DNA of 64,000 nucleotides from an uncultured Ulvibacter sp. (lineage in GTDB: Bacteria; Bacteroidota; Bacteroidia; Flavobacteriales; Flavobacteriaceae), in assembly GCA_938083445.1 (NCBI GenBank), contig CALKCP010000019.1, forward strand, positions 1 to 64,000, given 5' to 3'. The notes beneath the pieces are model-generated. The model searched no databases. It had not been told where the DNA came from and worked only from the letters and a program-made list of their open reading frames with translations. Shown here piece by piece: positions 24,022 through 33,835 of the stretch; position 1 is the first letter of the stretch; every line of letters starts with the position of its first letter. Both the position numbers and the translations under genes were made by a program.

Positions 24022-24471
24022 TTATACCAACCTTGCTTTCACAATTGTAGAAATCGTTTTTCCATCTGCTTTTCCAGCCAATTTCCCATTTGCCATTCCC
24101 ATCACCTTTCCCATATCTTTCATGGATGTTGCGCCAGTTTCAGCAATAATAGCATCCACCACTTTTGCTACCTCCTCTTCACTCAACTGCTGTGGTAAAA
24201 ATTTTTCGATAACAGCAGCTTGAAGCAATTCTGGCTCTGCCAAATCTGCACGCCCCTGTTCGGAATATATCGCAGCACTATCTTTACGTTGTTTTACTTG
24301 TTTTTGCAATATTTTAAGCTCTTCATCTTCTGAAATTTCTTCCTTAGACCCCGTCGCCGTTTGAGCAATCAATAATGCAGATTTTACCGCCCTAAGCGCT
24401 TCTAATGCTTGGCTGTCTTTGCCCTTCATCGCAATTTTCATCGCATCCATTATTTGTTGCTGTAAGCTCAT
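24022..24471 (-). CDS. GatB/YqeY-domain protein
   Basis: The product is a 149-residue cytoplasmic protein of the YqeY family, related to the tail domain of GatB, which binds tRNA in the amidotransferase complex. Its stand-alone function is unknown. Typical features are MSLQQQIMDAMKIAMKGKD at the start, LEALRAVKSALL (about 21-32), VKQRKDSAAIYSEQGR (about 64-79), KFLPQQLSEEEV, and MKDMGKVMGMANGKLAGKADG near the end. The ATG at 24471 is preferred over a TTG 12 bases upstream. The next gene downstream on the strand is tRNA-Arg; upstream is ftsZ with a terminator between. Its place after ftsZ is common in Bacteroidota. Confidence 0.9.
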   Translation of the reverse strand: MSLQQQIMDAMKIAMKGKDSQALEALRAVKSALLIAQTATGSKEEISEDEELKILQKQVKQRKDSAAIYSEQGRADLAEPELLQAAVIEKFLPQQLSEEEVAKVVDAIIAETGATSMKDMGKVMGMANGKLAGKADGKTISTIVKARLV

Positions 24472-24533
24472 ATTTTCTTTCAATATTGACTGCGAAGATA
24501 CATATTAATACCCTTATGTAAAAAGACAATAAT

Positions 24534-24579
24534 TGATAAAAACAAAACCCGAATATCCTAAAAAGATGTCCGGGTTTTG
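24534..24579 (-). terminator. Terminator at the end of the dcw cluster (after ftsZ)
   Basis: CAAAACCCG (24543-24551) pairs with CGGGTTTTG (24571-24579). On the minus strand the stem is followed by TTTTTATC. It lies 22 bases past the ftsZ stop codon and closes the division operon. Confidence 0.8.
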
Positions 24580-24600
24580 ATGTGTTATAAATCTCTTTTA

Positions 24601-26631
24601 TTAATCTACATTATCATGCAGAAACGAATTGTTCTTACGTAAATCTATGTCATTATCGTCATCGGTATGTAAGGTTGTTCGTGAGATATTTGATTTATTT
24701 GTTGAATCGTCGCTTAGTTCTATTCCCATTCGCTTATAGGCCGGTTGCTTTTCAATATCATCAATTTTTGAAGCGCTGTTTCTAAACTTATAATTAAACT
24801 CTTTCATTTTTCGCTTTCGCTCTTCTGTGCGATCGCTTAATAATTTCGAAATTGGTGTGTTTAGAGGATCTGCAGGCCCATGTTCTTCAATGCTCGGTTT
24901 CTCTGGCGTATCAATAGTCTTTTTTTCAAAAATAAACTCTTCCTCGGCAATCTCTTCAGCTATGATGGGCTTTGCGCTTGTTAAACGATTCTCTTCATCC
25001 TGATAGTCGTCTAAACTATATCGTTTTATACCTGCCTCACTCATTTCAGTCACGGGAACAACCTCAATAGGATCATTCACTTCCATCTGTTCCAAACCGG
25101 CTGCGATTACTTCGGGCTCAAGTTCTATCACTTGTTCCTTGCTTATTTTTTCCGATGTACCATTCACTGGAAGATCAAACATTAACATTTGATCATCAAA
25201 CAAGGGCTCTTCTATTGATGCACTCTCTCTAGTTGTATCTTTAGCGACTTCAGAAATGATAAAATCTTCCGTATTTTCTTCTATCACTTCAGGTTCTTCT
25301 TTAATACCTGGTCTTACAACAACAAATTCATTTACGTCAATTTCGTTGACTACAATTTGTTCAAACTCTGCTAAAAAATGAATGTCCACTTCTTCAAATT
25401 CAACATCCATATTTTTTATCAGCTCTGACGTCTTTACATATCCTTCAAAAGGGGTATCTATAGCGATCGTCTCTTCTTCGTCGAATAAGTTATGCTTAAT
25501 AATAGGTCCTTTCAAATCTTTCAAAGATTCCTCAATTTCTATAACGGAAGTATCTAATTCGGGCGTTAAATTATGCTCCAAACGCTGATCTTCCTCAAGG
25601 GGATGAATAATCCTCTTCGCTTCGGTGTTTACAATTTCATTTTGTTGTTCAACATTAAATCCTGTTGCTATAACCGTAATAGAAATTGCATCGTCAAGTG
25701 TTTCATCTTCGCCAACTCCCATAATAATATTTGCACTATGACCAGCCTCTGTTTGAATATAATCACTTATCGCTCCAATTTCGTCAATAGTAATTTCCTC
25801 ATTTCCAGAAACAATCAAAAGCAATACATTCTTTGCCCCTTTGATCTTATTATCATTAAGCAATGGAGAATCTAAAGACTTGCTAATGGCATCCTGTGCC
25901 CGGTTTGAACCGCTGGCGCTAGAACTTCCCATGATGGCAGTTCCACTATTCGCCAAGACCGTTTTTGCATCTCGAAGGTCAATGTTTTGTGTATAATGAT
26001 GCGTAATAACTTCAGCGATACCTCGAGCCGCCGTAGCTAAAACCTCATCTGCCTTTGAAAAGCCGGCTTTAAAACCAAGGTTTCCATAAACCTCACGCAG
26101 TTTATTGTTGTTTATTACAATAAGTGAATCAACATTCTGACGTAAATTTTCAACTCCAATACTGGCTTGTTCACAGCGCATTTTGCCTTCAAACTGAAAA
26201 GGAATCGTGACGATCCCAACTGTAAGTATATCCATTTCTTTGGCCATACGAGCAATGATTGGTGCTGCGCCTGTACCGGTTCCACCGCCCATACCAGCGG
26301 TAATAAAAATCATTTTTGTACTGGCTGTTAACATTGATTTTAACTCGTCGTAACTTTCCACTGCAGATTCTTCTCCAACCTTCGGATTCGCTCCGGCTCC
26401 TAATCCTTCCGTAAGGGATATCCCCAACTGAATTTTGATAGGTACGGGACTGTTCTCGAGTGCTTGTGAATCTGTGTTACAAATAACAAAATCTACACCT
26501 TTAATCCCTTGACTAAACATGTGATTGATAGCATTGCTTCCACCGCCACCTACGCCAATAACTTTAATGACGTTTGATTGATTCTTTGGAAGATCGAACG
26601 AGATGTTATCAAATTCTTTGTTGTCGCTCAT
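24601..26631 (-). CDS. ftsZ: Cell division GTPase FtsZ with long C-terminal linker
   Basis: FtsZ polymerises with GTP into the Z-ring at midcell. The tubulin-fold core spans about residues 15-335, with GVGGGGSNAI (27-36), the GGGTGTG signature (115-121), and the synergy loop NIDLRDAKTVLANSG. At 676 residues it is far longer than the usual 380-ish. The extra is a Glu/Ile/Val-rich acidic linker of about 290 residues, then the conserved C-terminal peptide IEKQPAYKRMGIEL (about 626-639), which binds FtsA. A further 37-residue polar tail runs beyond it. Long FtsZ is typical of Flavobacteriia. It is the last gene of the dcw cluster, 93 bases after ftsA. Confidence 0.97.
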   Translation of the reverse strand: MSDNKEFDNISFDLPKNQSNVIKVIGVGGGGSNAINHMFSQGIKGVDFVICNTDSQALENSPVPIKIQLGISLTEGLGAGANPKVGEESAVESYDELKSMLTASTKMIFITAGMGGGTGTGAAPIIARMAKEMDILTVGIVTIPFQFEGKMRCEQASIGVENLRQNVDSLIVINNNKLREVYGNLGFKAGFSKADEVLATAARGIAEVITHHYTQNIDLRDAKTVLANSGTAIMGSSSASGSNRAQDAISKSLDSPLLNDNKIKGAKNVLLLIVSGNEEITIDEIGAISDYIQTEAGHSANIIMGVGEDETLDDAISITVIATGFNVEQQNEIVNTEAKRIIHPLEEDQRLEHNLTPELDTSVIEIEESLKDLKGPIIKHNLFDEEETIAIDTPFEGYVKTSELIKNMDVEFEEVDIHFLAEFEQIVVNEIDVNEFVVVRPGIKEEPEVIEENTEDFIISEVAKDTTRESASIEEPLFDDQMLMFDLPVNGTSEKISKEQVIELEPEVIAAGLEQMEVNDPIEVVPVTEMSEAGIKRYSLDDYQDEENRLTSAKPIIAEEIAEEEFIFEKKTIDTPEKPSIEEHGPADPLNTPISKLLSDRTEERKRKMKEFNYKFRNSASKIDDIEKQPAYKRMGIELSDDSTNKSNISRTTLHTDDDNDIDLRKNNSFLHDNVD

Positions 26632-26724
26632 ATATATATATTTTTCTGAGGTTGATTATATTTCTCCATTACCTGGAATTTTTTCTTTTTTTCGGGAGTA
26701 TGTCCGAACTAATTATCACTCTAT

Positions 26725-28059
26725 TTATTCTGCATTATCCAGAAATTCTTTAAACTTTTCCGCCCATTTGTCAAAAAATCTTTTTGATTCTATAGGCTTT
26801 GGCTCTTCAAATCCGGGGTCGGAAACACTTAGCGGCGCTGTCGAATCGCTATCTGGCTCTTCTGCACTTTCAGATGATCCCGTTGCTACAGTTCTTTCTT
26901 TTTGTTCTAAACTATTCAGCACCAGACCTACAGCGGTAGCATAGAGTGGGCTCGTTGTTTCACTGTCGCTGTTTCCGGCCAAATGCTCATTAGGATACCC
27001 AATTCTAGTATCCATACCCGTGATATATTCGACCAACTGTTTCAAATGCTGTAACTGAGCGCCACCTCCAGTTAGAACAATACCCGCAATCAGCTTTTTC
27101 TTTTGCTCTTCGTGTCCGTAATTATTAATTTCTAAATAAATTTGTTCAATAATTTCTACGACCCTGGCATGGATTATTTTAGAAAGATTCTTTAGCGTAA
27201 TTTCTTTTGGCTCTCTTCCTCTCAGCCCAGGTATGGAAACAACTTCATTGTCTTTGTTTTCACCTGGCCATGCAGATCCAAATTTTATTTTAAGTAATTC
27301 AGCCTGCTTCTCAATAATGGAGCAGCCCTCTTTAATGTCCTCGGTTATGACATTCCCTCCAAAAGGGATTACAGCGGTATGCCTTATGATCCCATCTTTA
27401 AAAATAGCGAGATCTGAAGTCCCACCTCCTATATCAATTAATGCTACCCCAGCCTCTTTCTCTTCTTGACTTAGCACCGCAAGTGCGGAGGCTAAAGGCT
27501 CTAAGGTTATTCCAGACAAGTCCAAACCAGCACTTTTTATACATCGCCCCACATTACGAATCGAGGAAACTTGTCCCACTACAACATGAAAGTTAGCCTC
27601 TAATCTTCCGCCATACATTCCTATTGGCTCTTTTACTTCCGCTTGACCGTCTACTTTAAAATCCTGCGGCAACACATGAAGAATTTCTTCTCCAGGGAGC
27701 ATAACCAATTTATGCACTTGATTGCATAAACGATCAATATCCTCTTCATCAATAACCTCGTCACTATTCGAACGCGTTATATAATCGCTGTGCTGAAGGC
27801 TTCTAATATGCTGTCCTGCTATACCTACCACAACTTCCATTATCTTGATCCCCGAAGAGGTCTCCGCGTCTTGCACTGCTTGCTGAATAGACTGAATGGT
27901 TTGTGTTATATTATTAACCACTCCTCTATGCACCCCAAGACTTTTAGACTTTCCAATACCTAAAATCTCAACTTTTCCGTACTCATTTGTCTTACCTATC
28001 ATGGCAACAATCTTGGTGGTACCAATATCCAATCCAACAGCTATGTTTTCGTTTTCCAT
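26725..28059 (-). CDS. ftsA: Cell division protein FtsA
   Basis: FtsA is an actin-like ATPase that anchors FtsZ filaments to the membrane and recruits later division proteins. The 444 residues include the phosphate-1 loop VGLDIGTTKIVAMIG (8-22), the 1C domain, the phosphate-2 motif ALIDIGGGTSDLAIF (about 202-216), and the adenosine motif GIVLTGGGAQLQHL (about 327-340). A variable acidic stretch follows (about 390-420), then the amphipathic membrane-targeting helix FFDKWAEKFKEFLDNAE at the very C-terminus. It starts five bases after ftsQ. Confidence 0.96.
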   Translation of the reverse strand: MENENIAVGLDIGTTKIVAMIGKTNEYGKVEILGIGKSKSLGVHRGVVNNITQTIQSIQQAVQDAETSSGIKIMEVVVGIAGQHIRSLQHSDYITRSNSDEVIDEEDIDRLCNQVHKLVMLPGEEILHVLPQDFKVDGQAEVKEPIGMYGGRLEANFHVVVGQVSSIRNVGRCIKSAGLDLSGITLEPLASALAVLSQEEKEAGVALIDIGGGTSDLAIFKDGIIRHTAVIPFGGNVITEDIKEGCSIIEKQAELLKIKFGSAWPGENKDNEVVSIPGLRGREPKEITLKNLSKIIHARVVEIIEQIYLEINNYGHEEQKKKLIAGIVLTGGGAQLQHLKQLVEYITGMDTRIGYPNEHLAGNSDSETTSPLYATAVGLVLNSLEQKERTVATGSSESAEEPDSDSTAPLSVSDPGFEEPKPIESKRFFDKWAEKFKEFLDNAE

Positions 28060-28064
28060 TGCCT

Positions 28065-28781
28065 TTATAGTTTTGTAGCCACTACTTGACTTAAATATTC
28101 TAAATTTATAAGTTTATATCCCTTAAGCGTATTGTCCTCTTTTGATTTCTTGTAAAAAGCTTTAAAATTCTGCAGCTTCTTTTCTACTCCTTCAACTTGA
28201 CCTAAATACACTTTAAATTCTTGCTTTCTTAATTGTAAAACAACGCTGCCGTCTGCTAAAAAATTCAATCCTATAAGACTGTTTTTCAAAAAAGGATCTT
28301 CATTTATTTTGAACAATAATTCTGTCGCTTTTTTAAAATTTACTTTCGAGTTTCCAATTACCAATGGAACTCTCGCGGTGTACACTTCTGATAGCGGCAT
28401 CATCTTTCCATCAGCATCTAAATAATAATCTGGAGAACCTGCAACCCTTGCTATGGGCGTGCGCTGTTCAATCTTTGCTCCTAAAACCCCATCAACAGAC
28501 ACATAAACCTGAGCATCACGAACCATAGGGTTTTTCTTGAGCCTATTCTCCATTTCTCTCAAATCTAAAGCTTCTTTATTGATGCTCGTAACATTATCTT
28601 GACTTTGTATCAACAATTTATTAACCGTATTTAGTGTGATAAAAGGAGGGTTTTCATCGACGAACTCAATATCAACTTTAGTGACCTTTCGCTTCATGTT
28701 TCGCTCCGAAGTGATGCTATATAAAAACACTACAAAAGCAGCAACGAGCAGATATTTTATAAAGTTCCAACTACGCTTCAT
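28065..28781 (-). CDS. ftsQ: Cell division protein FtsQ/DivIB
   Basis: FtsQ is a bitopic inner-membrane protein that links early and late division proteins. The 238 residues show a short cytoplasmic start, one transmembrane segment (YLLVAAFVVFLYSI, about 10-23), and a periplasmic POTRA-like domain (KVDIEFVDENPPFITLN onward). The variable beta domain contains LGAKIEQRTPIARVAG and YYLDADGKMMPLS, which are typical of the family. Sequence conservation is low, as usual. It overlaps the end of murC by 11 bases and is followed by ftsA. Confidence 0.92.
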   Translation of the reverse strand: MKRSWNFIKYLLVAAFVVFLYSITSERNMKRKVTKVDIEFVDENPPFITLNTVNKLLIQSQDNVTSINKEALDLREMENRLKKNPMVRDAQVYVSVDGVLGAKIEQRTPIARVAGSPDYYLDADGKMMPLSEVYTARVPLVIGNSKVNFKKATELLFKINEDPFLKNSLIGLNFLADGSVVLQLRKQEFKVYLGQVEGVEKKLQNFKAFYKKSKEDNTLKGYKLINLEYLSQVVATKL

Positions 28782-30126
28782 CGAGTAAATATTTAGTGAT
28801 AGTATGCACCTCTACTCCAATGTCTCCAGCCCCTACGAGCAGTTTAATACGACAGTCTGAGTTCTTAATAATTGCTGGCAAACTGTTTTTGGAAACGAGC
28901 TGCTTCTTTGTGTTAGTTGTCTTGTCCAATAACCATTGCGAAGTAACACCTTCGATTGGTTGCTCACGTGCAGGATAAATAGGGAGCAGGAAAACCTCAT
29001 CAAACTGAGACAAACTTCTTGCAAAACCGTTTACAAAATCTTTTGTTCTGCTAAAAAGATGTGGCTGGAAGACGATTGATTTTTTATCATGAGGGTACAT
29101 CTCGCTCACGGCTTGAAATAAAGCATCAATTTCGGTAGGATGATGTGCATAATCATCAATAAGTACGAGGTCTTTGGTTTTAATCTTGTAAGTAAATCGC
29201 CGCTGCACTCCTTTAAAACTGAGTAAAGCATTGGGAATCCGATGGGTCGGGGATCCAGCTAAAATTGCCATTCCTAATGCTGTTACTGCATTAAATAAGT
29301 TATGATGTCCGGGTAAATAAAACTTTAAATCTTTTAATACTGTCGTGGGTGTTTTTAAATCAAAAACATAGCTTCCATTTTCAATACGTACGTTTTGTGC
29401 CTCAAAGTCGGCCGACTCTTCAATTGCCACGGTCTTCCCCGTTAAAGGAAGTCCTTTTTTAACAAGCAAATTATCTGAATTAGGAAGAAGGTCTGAAAAA
29501 TCTTTAAACGCATCTTCTATAGAAGAAGGATCCCCATAAATATCTAAATGATCTGCATCCATAGAGGTAATACAGGCAATATCGGGACTAAGCTGTAAAA
29601 ATGAGCGGTCAAATTCATCGGCCTCCACCACCGTTATTTCGTGGCCTTTGGAAATGAAATTGGAATTGTAATTTTCTGCTATGCCACCTAAAAATGCTGT
29701 AACTGGCATATTGCATTCCGCCAGCAAATGCCCCAGAATCGCAGAAGTAGTTGTCTTTCCGTGGGTTCCAGCCACAGCTAGACAGAGGGTGTTTTTAGTA
29801 ACCTCTCCTAATAAGGCAGCACGCTTGATTACCGAGTAATTCGCTGCACGAACATGGTTCAATATTTTATTGTGTTTCGGAATAGCCGGAGTATAGACAA
29901 TCAAGGTGTTGTCATTAACAGAAACGAAGTCCGTTAATTGAGCTGTTTCATCGATATAGCCAACCGGAATACCTTCGGAAATTAATGCTTCTGTTAGAGC
30001 ACTAGGTGTTTTATCGTATCCAAAAACATGCCTCCCCATGGTCTTAAAGTATCTCGCTAAAGCACTCATTCCAATACCGCCAATGCCGATAAAATAAAAT
30101 GTTTGTATGTTATCTAACCCCTTCAA
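28771..30126 (-). CDS. murC: UDP-N-acetylmuramate--L-alanine ligase MurC
   Basis: MurC adds L-Ala to UDP-MurNAc with ATP, starting the peptide stem of peptidoglycan. The 451 residues contain the N-terminal Rossmann motif [14 protein letters not shown] (11-24), the ATP loop [11 protein letters not shown] (119-129), [12 protein letters not shown] (about 177-188), and [10 protein letters not shown] (about 307-316). The only workable start is TTG at 30126, which shares bases with the murG stop (TTGA), so translation is probably coupled. The C-terminus overlaps ftsQ by 11 bases. Confidence 0.96.
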   Translation of the reverse strand: MKGLDNIQTFYFIGIGGIGMSALARYFKTMGRHVFGYDKTPSALTEALISEGIPVGYIDETAQLTDFVSVNDNTLIVYTPAIPKHNKILNHVRAANYSVIKRAALLGEVTKNTLCLAVAGTHGKTTTSAILGHLLAECNMPVTAFLGGIAENYNSNFISKGHEITVVEADEFDRSFLQLSPDIACITSMDADHLDIYGDPSSIEDAFKDFSDLLPNSDNLLVKKGLPLTGKTVAIEESADFEAQNVRIENGSYVFDLKTPTTVLKDLKFYLPGHHNLFNAVTALGMAILAGSPTHRIPNALLSFKGVQRRFTYKIKTKDLVLIDDYAHHPTEIDALFQAVSEMYPHDKKSIVFQPHLFSRTKDFVNGFARSLSQFDEVFLLPIYPAREQPIEGVTSQWLLDKTTNTKKQLVSKNSLPAIIKNSDCRIKLLVGAGDIGVEVHTITKYLLDEA

Positions 30127-31220
30127 TCTGCTTTTTTTAAGATTTGTTCTATTTCAGCCACAATATCTTTAGCCGCATTTGGTTTCGCCAGCTTTTTAAT
30201 ATTTTCTGACAATTGTTTTTGTTGAATTTCAGATGTTATTAATGACAAAAAACACGATTCAAAATTTAATTTCAAATCACTTTCCTTTACTATTAAGGCT
30301 GCATCTTTTGCTAATATTGCCATCGCATTTTTTGTTTGATGATCTTCAGCCACATTGGGTGAAGGAATAAAAATTACAGGTTTGCCTACCAAACACAATT
30401 CCGACACTGACAAAGCACCAGATCTCGAAATAATAATATCGGCAGCGGCATATGCTAAGTCCATTCGGTTTAAAAATGTATGCACCTTAACAGTTTCACT
30501 TCCTTTGTCCTTATACAAGGCCTCATAATACTTTCCGCATTGCCAGATTAGCTGTACCTTATTCTCTTTAAAGAACGGCAACGATTTATGTATCAATTCA
30601 TTTATTTTTCCAGCCCCTAAACTTCCTCCGAGTACTAAAAGTGTTTTTATGCCATTTTCCAGCTTAAAATGAGAAAATGCCTCGTCTCTCTTGGAAGTCA
30701 CGTCCAACAAATCTTGCCGAACTGGATTACCGGTTACTTTTATTTTTTCAGAGGGAAAAAATTTCTCCATACCATCATAGGCCACGCAAATAGCGCTTGC
30801 TTTGCTAGCCAACCATTTATTAGTAATGCCAGCATGACTATTCTGCTCTTGTATTAAACAAGGAATCCCCATATTTGATGCCACTCTTAGTAAAGGAGCA
30901 CTGGCATAACCACCTGTACCAATTACAGCATTGGGTTTAAATTTTCTCAAAATGAATCGAGAACGCAACAAGCTAGAAATTAGTTTTAATGGAAACATCA
31001 AATTCTTAAAACTCAAACTGCGCTGTAAACCAGAAATCCAAAGACCTTCAATCTTATAGCCTGCTTCCGGTACTTTCTCCATTTCCATTCGGTCTTTTGC
31101 TCCAATAAAAAGAAACTCAGCTTCGGGATATAGAAATTTTAATTGATTCGCAATCGCGATGGCAGGGTATATATGCCCCCCTGTTCCTCCTCCACTTATG
31201 ATATATTTATAATGCTTCAC
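30123..31220 (-). CDS. murG: Undecaprenyl-PP-MurNAc-pentapeptide GlcNAc transferase MurG
   Basis: MurG is a membrane-associated GT28 glycosyltransferase that adds GlcNAc to lipid I, forming lipid II on the cytoplasmic face. The 365 residues show the N-terminal G-loop [17 protein letters not shown] (8-24), [14 protein letters not shown] (about 98-111), [25 protein letters not shown] (about 195-206), and the UDP-GlcNAc motif [15 protein letters not shown] (about 263-277). It starts with GTG at 31220, overlapping the ftsW end by 14 bases. Confidence 0.97.
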   Translation of the reverse strand: MKHYKYIISGGGTGGHIYPAIAIANQLKFLYPEAEFLFIGAKDRMEMEKVPEAGYKIEGLWISGLQRSLSFKNLMFPLKLISSLLRSRFILRKFKPNAVIGTGGYASAPLLRVASNMGIPCLIQEQNSHAGITNKWLASKASAICVAYDGMEKFFPSEKIKVTGNPVRQDLLDVTSKRDEAFSHFKLENGIKTLLVLGGSLGAGKINELIHKSLPFFKENKVQLIWQCGKYYEALYKDKGSETVKVHTFLNRMDLAYAAADIIISRSGALSVSELCLVGKPVIFIPSPNVAEDHQTKNAMAILAKDAALIVKESDLKLNFESCFLSLITSEIQQKQLSENIKKLAKPNAAKDIVAEIEQILKKAD

Positions 31221-32397
31221 TTAAAACTTCTAAAGGGTTTAGTTCATCTTCCTCAGGCTCTGGAGCTTCTCTTTTAGCACTTACACTTAGAATCATTCCT
31301 ATAGACAAGCATGTCATCCAAATTGAAGATCCGCCGCTACTAATAAGCGGTAGTGTTTGTCCAGTAACTGGAAATAATTCGACTGCAACGGCCATATTTA
31401 TGAGTGCTTGAAAAACAATAGGCAATCCTACGCCTATCACGAGTAACTTGCCAAAAATCGAATTTGCATTGTGTGCAGCAACTACCAGGCGAAAAAGAAA
31501 AAATAAGTACAAAAACATTAGAGAAAAAGCGCCAATCATGCCAAATTCCTCTACTATAATCGCATAAATAAAATCTGAAGAGGACTGTGGTAGGAAATTT
31601 TTCTGAACGCTTTTACCTGGACCCAGACCCGTAAAACCTCCAGATGCAATGGCTCTTTTTGCCTTATCAATTTGGTAGTCTCCGGCGGTGTCTTTATTGT
31701 CGGCAAAGTTTTCTATTCGGCTAATCCAGGTATCTACTCTATTCGGAAAAACTTCAGGAAATGCTTTTGCTGTCAAAACAAATAAAGTAAGAAAAAGCAG
31801 GCCGATACCCAAGATGATCCCTAGGTATTTTAATGGGTAGCCTCCAATAAAAACGAGTATAATAACCATTGTAAAAATAATCGCAGTTGTTGAAAAATTA
31901 GCTGGTAAGATTAAGCCCAAGACGATAAACACTGGAAGCCAAAGAGGCAATAGTGTTTCCTTAAATCGAACGTCTTTATCTTTAATTCTTGAAAGGTATC
32001 GGGCCACATAGGTCATTAATACAACCGCAGCTAATGTAGAGGTCTGAAAAGTAACTCCTGCAAATGGAACGCGAATCCAACGACTTGCATTCGCACCTTC
32101 AATTGTAGTTCCTTCAGAAATAGTGATTAGTAAAAGAAGTACCACAACCGGGAGCGCAATTATAGACAAACCCCGAAAATAATGGTACGGAATCTTATGC
32201 ACTCCATAAATAATCGAAAAGCCCAGCACCAAATGCGCAAGGTGTTTCAACAGAAAAGGCGAGGTGCTCCCATCCCCATACAAATATGCCAAATTACTGC
32301 TGGCACTGTATACGGGTAAAAAGGAGAAAAGCGCTAAAAGTGCAACGACTCCCCAAATGGATTTATCTCCCTGTATGTACTGGAATATTTTCCGCAT
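31207..32397 (-). CDS. ftsW: Septal peptidoglycan polymerase FtsW (SEDS family)
   Basis: FtsW is a multi-spanning SEDS glycosyltransferase that polymerises lipid II at the septum with its partner FtsI. The 396 residues show about ten hydrophobic segments. Motifs include [17 protein letters not shown] (about 104-120), the loop with [33 protein letters not shown] cut at 20 here as [20 protein letters not shown] (about 252-271), ending with [13 protein letters not shown], and [14 protein letters not shown] near the end. The neighbours identify it as FtsW rather than RodA. Confidence 0.95.
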   Translation of the reverse strand: MRKIFQYIQGDKSIWGVVALLALFSFLPVYSASSNLAYLYGDGSTSPFLLKHLAHLVLGFSIIYGVHKIPYHYFRGLSIIALPVVVLLLLITISEGTTIEGANASRWIRVPFAGVTFQTSTLAAVVLMTYVARYLSRIKDKDVRFKETLLPLWLPVFIVLGLILPANFSTTAIIFTMVIILVFIGGYPLKYLGIILGIGLLFLTLFVLTAKAFPEVFPNRVDTWISRIENFADNKDTAGDYQIDKAKRAIASGGFTGLGPGKSVQKNFLPQSSSDFIYAIIVEEFGMIGAFSLMFLYLFFLFRLVVAAHNANSIFGKLLVIGVGLPIVFQALINMAVAVELFPVTGQTLPLISSGGSSIWMTCLSIGMILSVSAKREAPEPEEDELNPLEVLSEAL

Positions 32398-32414
32398 TAA
32401 TTATTACCTTGTTT

Positions 32415-33752
32415 TTACAAGTGTCGAACTGCATTTTTAAACTGTCTGCCTCGGTCCTCGTAGTTCTCAAATAAATCAAAACTCGCACAGGCCGGTGACA
32501 ATAAAACGGTATCACCACGCTGTGATAATCGATAGGCTGCTTTTACAGCTTCATCCATCGATTGAGCCTCCACCATAACATCTACCAGATTGCCAAAAGC
32601 CTCAATTATTTTTGAATTATCTATTCCAAGACAAATGATTGCCTTCACATTTTCATTAACCTTCGAATATAACTCTGAATAATCGTTGCCTTTGTCCACG
32701 CCACCAACAATCCAAACTGTTGGCTTTTGCATGCTATCTAGAGCGTAAAATGTCGCATTCACATTCGTCGCCTTTGAATCGTTAATATACATGACGTTAT
32801 TTATTTTTAATACTTTTTCTAGTCGATGCTCAACACCCTGAAAGCTTTCCAAGCATTCGCGAATTGTTGCCTTTCTAATTTTCAGGAGCTTTGCAACAGT
32901 GGTTGCTGCCATTGCGTTTTTTTGATTGTGTTTTCCTTGTATTTCTATTGTTGCGATTGGCATAGTGAGATTTGTATTATCAGTTGTTATTATTATTTGT
33001 TCGTTTTTTATAAATGCGCCTTTCTGCTGCTCGTTTTTGAGTGAAAAAGGCAATAATTGAGATTTTAATGGGTGTTTTGAAAGCCATTTTACTATTTCAG
33101 CATCATCGGCGTCGTATATGAAATAATCCTTCTCTGTTTGGTTCATTACAATTCTAAATTTTGAAGCAATGTATTTCTCATAACTATCTTCATATCTATC
33201 TAAGTGATCTGGACTTAAATTCATCAAAACAGCTATATGAGGAGCAAACTTTTCAATACCGTCTAGCTGAAAACTACTCAGTTCTAAGACAAAGTTTTCG
33301 TAGGTGTCTTCTGAAACTTGCTCTGCATAACTTTTGCCGATATTACCTCCTAAAGCTACGTTTAGCCCAGCTTGCTTTAACATATAATAGGCCAATGTTG
33401 CAGTGGTTGTTTTACCATTGCTGCCAGTAATACCAATTGTCAAGGCCGTTGTATACCTTGAAGCAAACTCGATTTCAGAAAGCACCTTAACCCCCACTTC
33501 TCTCAACTTTAAAACAATTGGTGCCGAATCAGGAATTCCCGGACTTTTCATAACTATTGCTGCTGACAGAATCTTGGATGCTGTATGCTTTTCTTCCTCC
33601 CATTCAATCTCATGATGTAAAAGAACTTTCTTATATTTTTCTTTAATTTTTCCGTAGTCCGAAACAAATACTTCAAACCCCTTCTTTACGCCTAAAATAG
33701 CCGTCCCTACGCCACTTTCACCTCCACCCAATATTACTAAACGCTTACTCAT
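32415..33752 (-). CDS. murD: UDP-N-acetylmuramoyl-L-alanine--D-glutamate ligase MurD
   Basis: MurD adds D-Glu to UDP-MurNAc-L-Ala using ATP. The 445 residues carry the N-terminal LVILGGGESGVGTAILG (4-20), SPGIPDSAPIV (70-80), the ATP loop ITGSNGKTTTATLAYY (108-123), ELSSFQLDGI (about 152-161), MNLSPDHLDRYEDSYEKYI, NDSKATNVNATFYAL (about 318-332), and LLSPACASFDLFENYEDRG near the end. It starts 83 bases after mraY and ends 17 bases before ftsW. Confidence 0.97.
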   Translation of the reverse strand: MSKRLVILGGGESGVGTAILGVKKGFEVFVSDYGKIKEKYKKVLLHHEIEWEEEKHTASKILSAAIVMKSPGIPDSAPIVLKLREVGVKVLSEIEFASRYTTALTIGITGSNGKTTTATLAYYMLKQAGLNVALGGNIGKSYAEQVSEDTYENFVLELSSFQLDGIEKFAPHIAVLMNLSPDHLDRYEDSYEKYIASKFRIVMNQTEKDYFIYDADDAEIVKWLSKHPLKSQLLPFSLKNEQQKGAFIKNEQIIITTDNTNLTMPIATIEIQGKHNQKNAMAATTVAKLLKIRKATIRECLESFQGVEHRLEKVLKINNVMYINDSKATNVNATFYALDSMQKPTVWIVGGVDKGNDYSELYSKVNENVKAIICLGIDNSKIIEAFGNLVDVMVEAQSMDEAVKAAYRLSQRGDTVLLSPACASFDLFENYEDRGRQFKNAVRHL

Positions 33753-33835
33753 ATCTGATTGACGATTGATGACCTAATCATCATTTTATAGTATTTATTA
33801 TTTCAGTTCCTTTTTATAAAATCCTTCTTGTAATT

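Noticed and set aside
33161-33430. Open frames antisense to murD and other dcw genes
   Set aside because: They have no family features or plausible starts and mirror the codon pattern of the real genes on the other strand.
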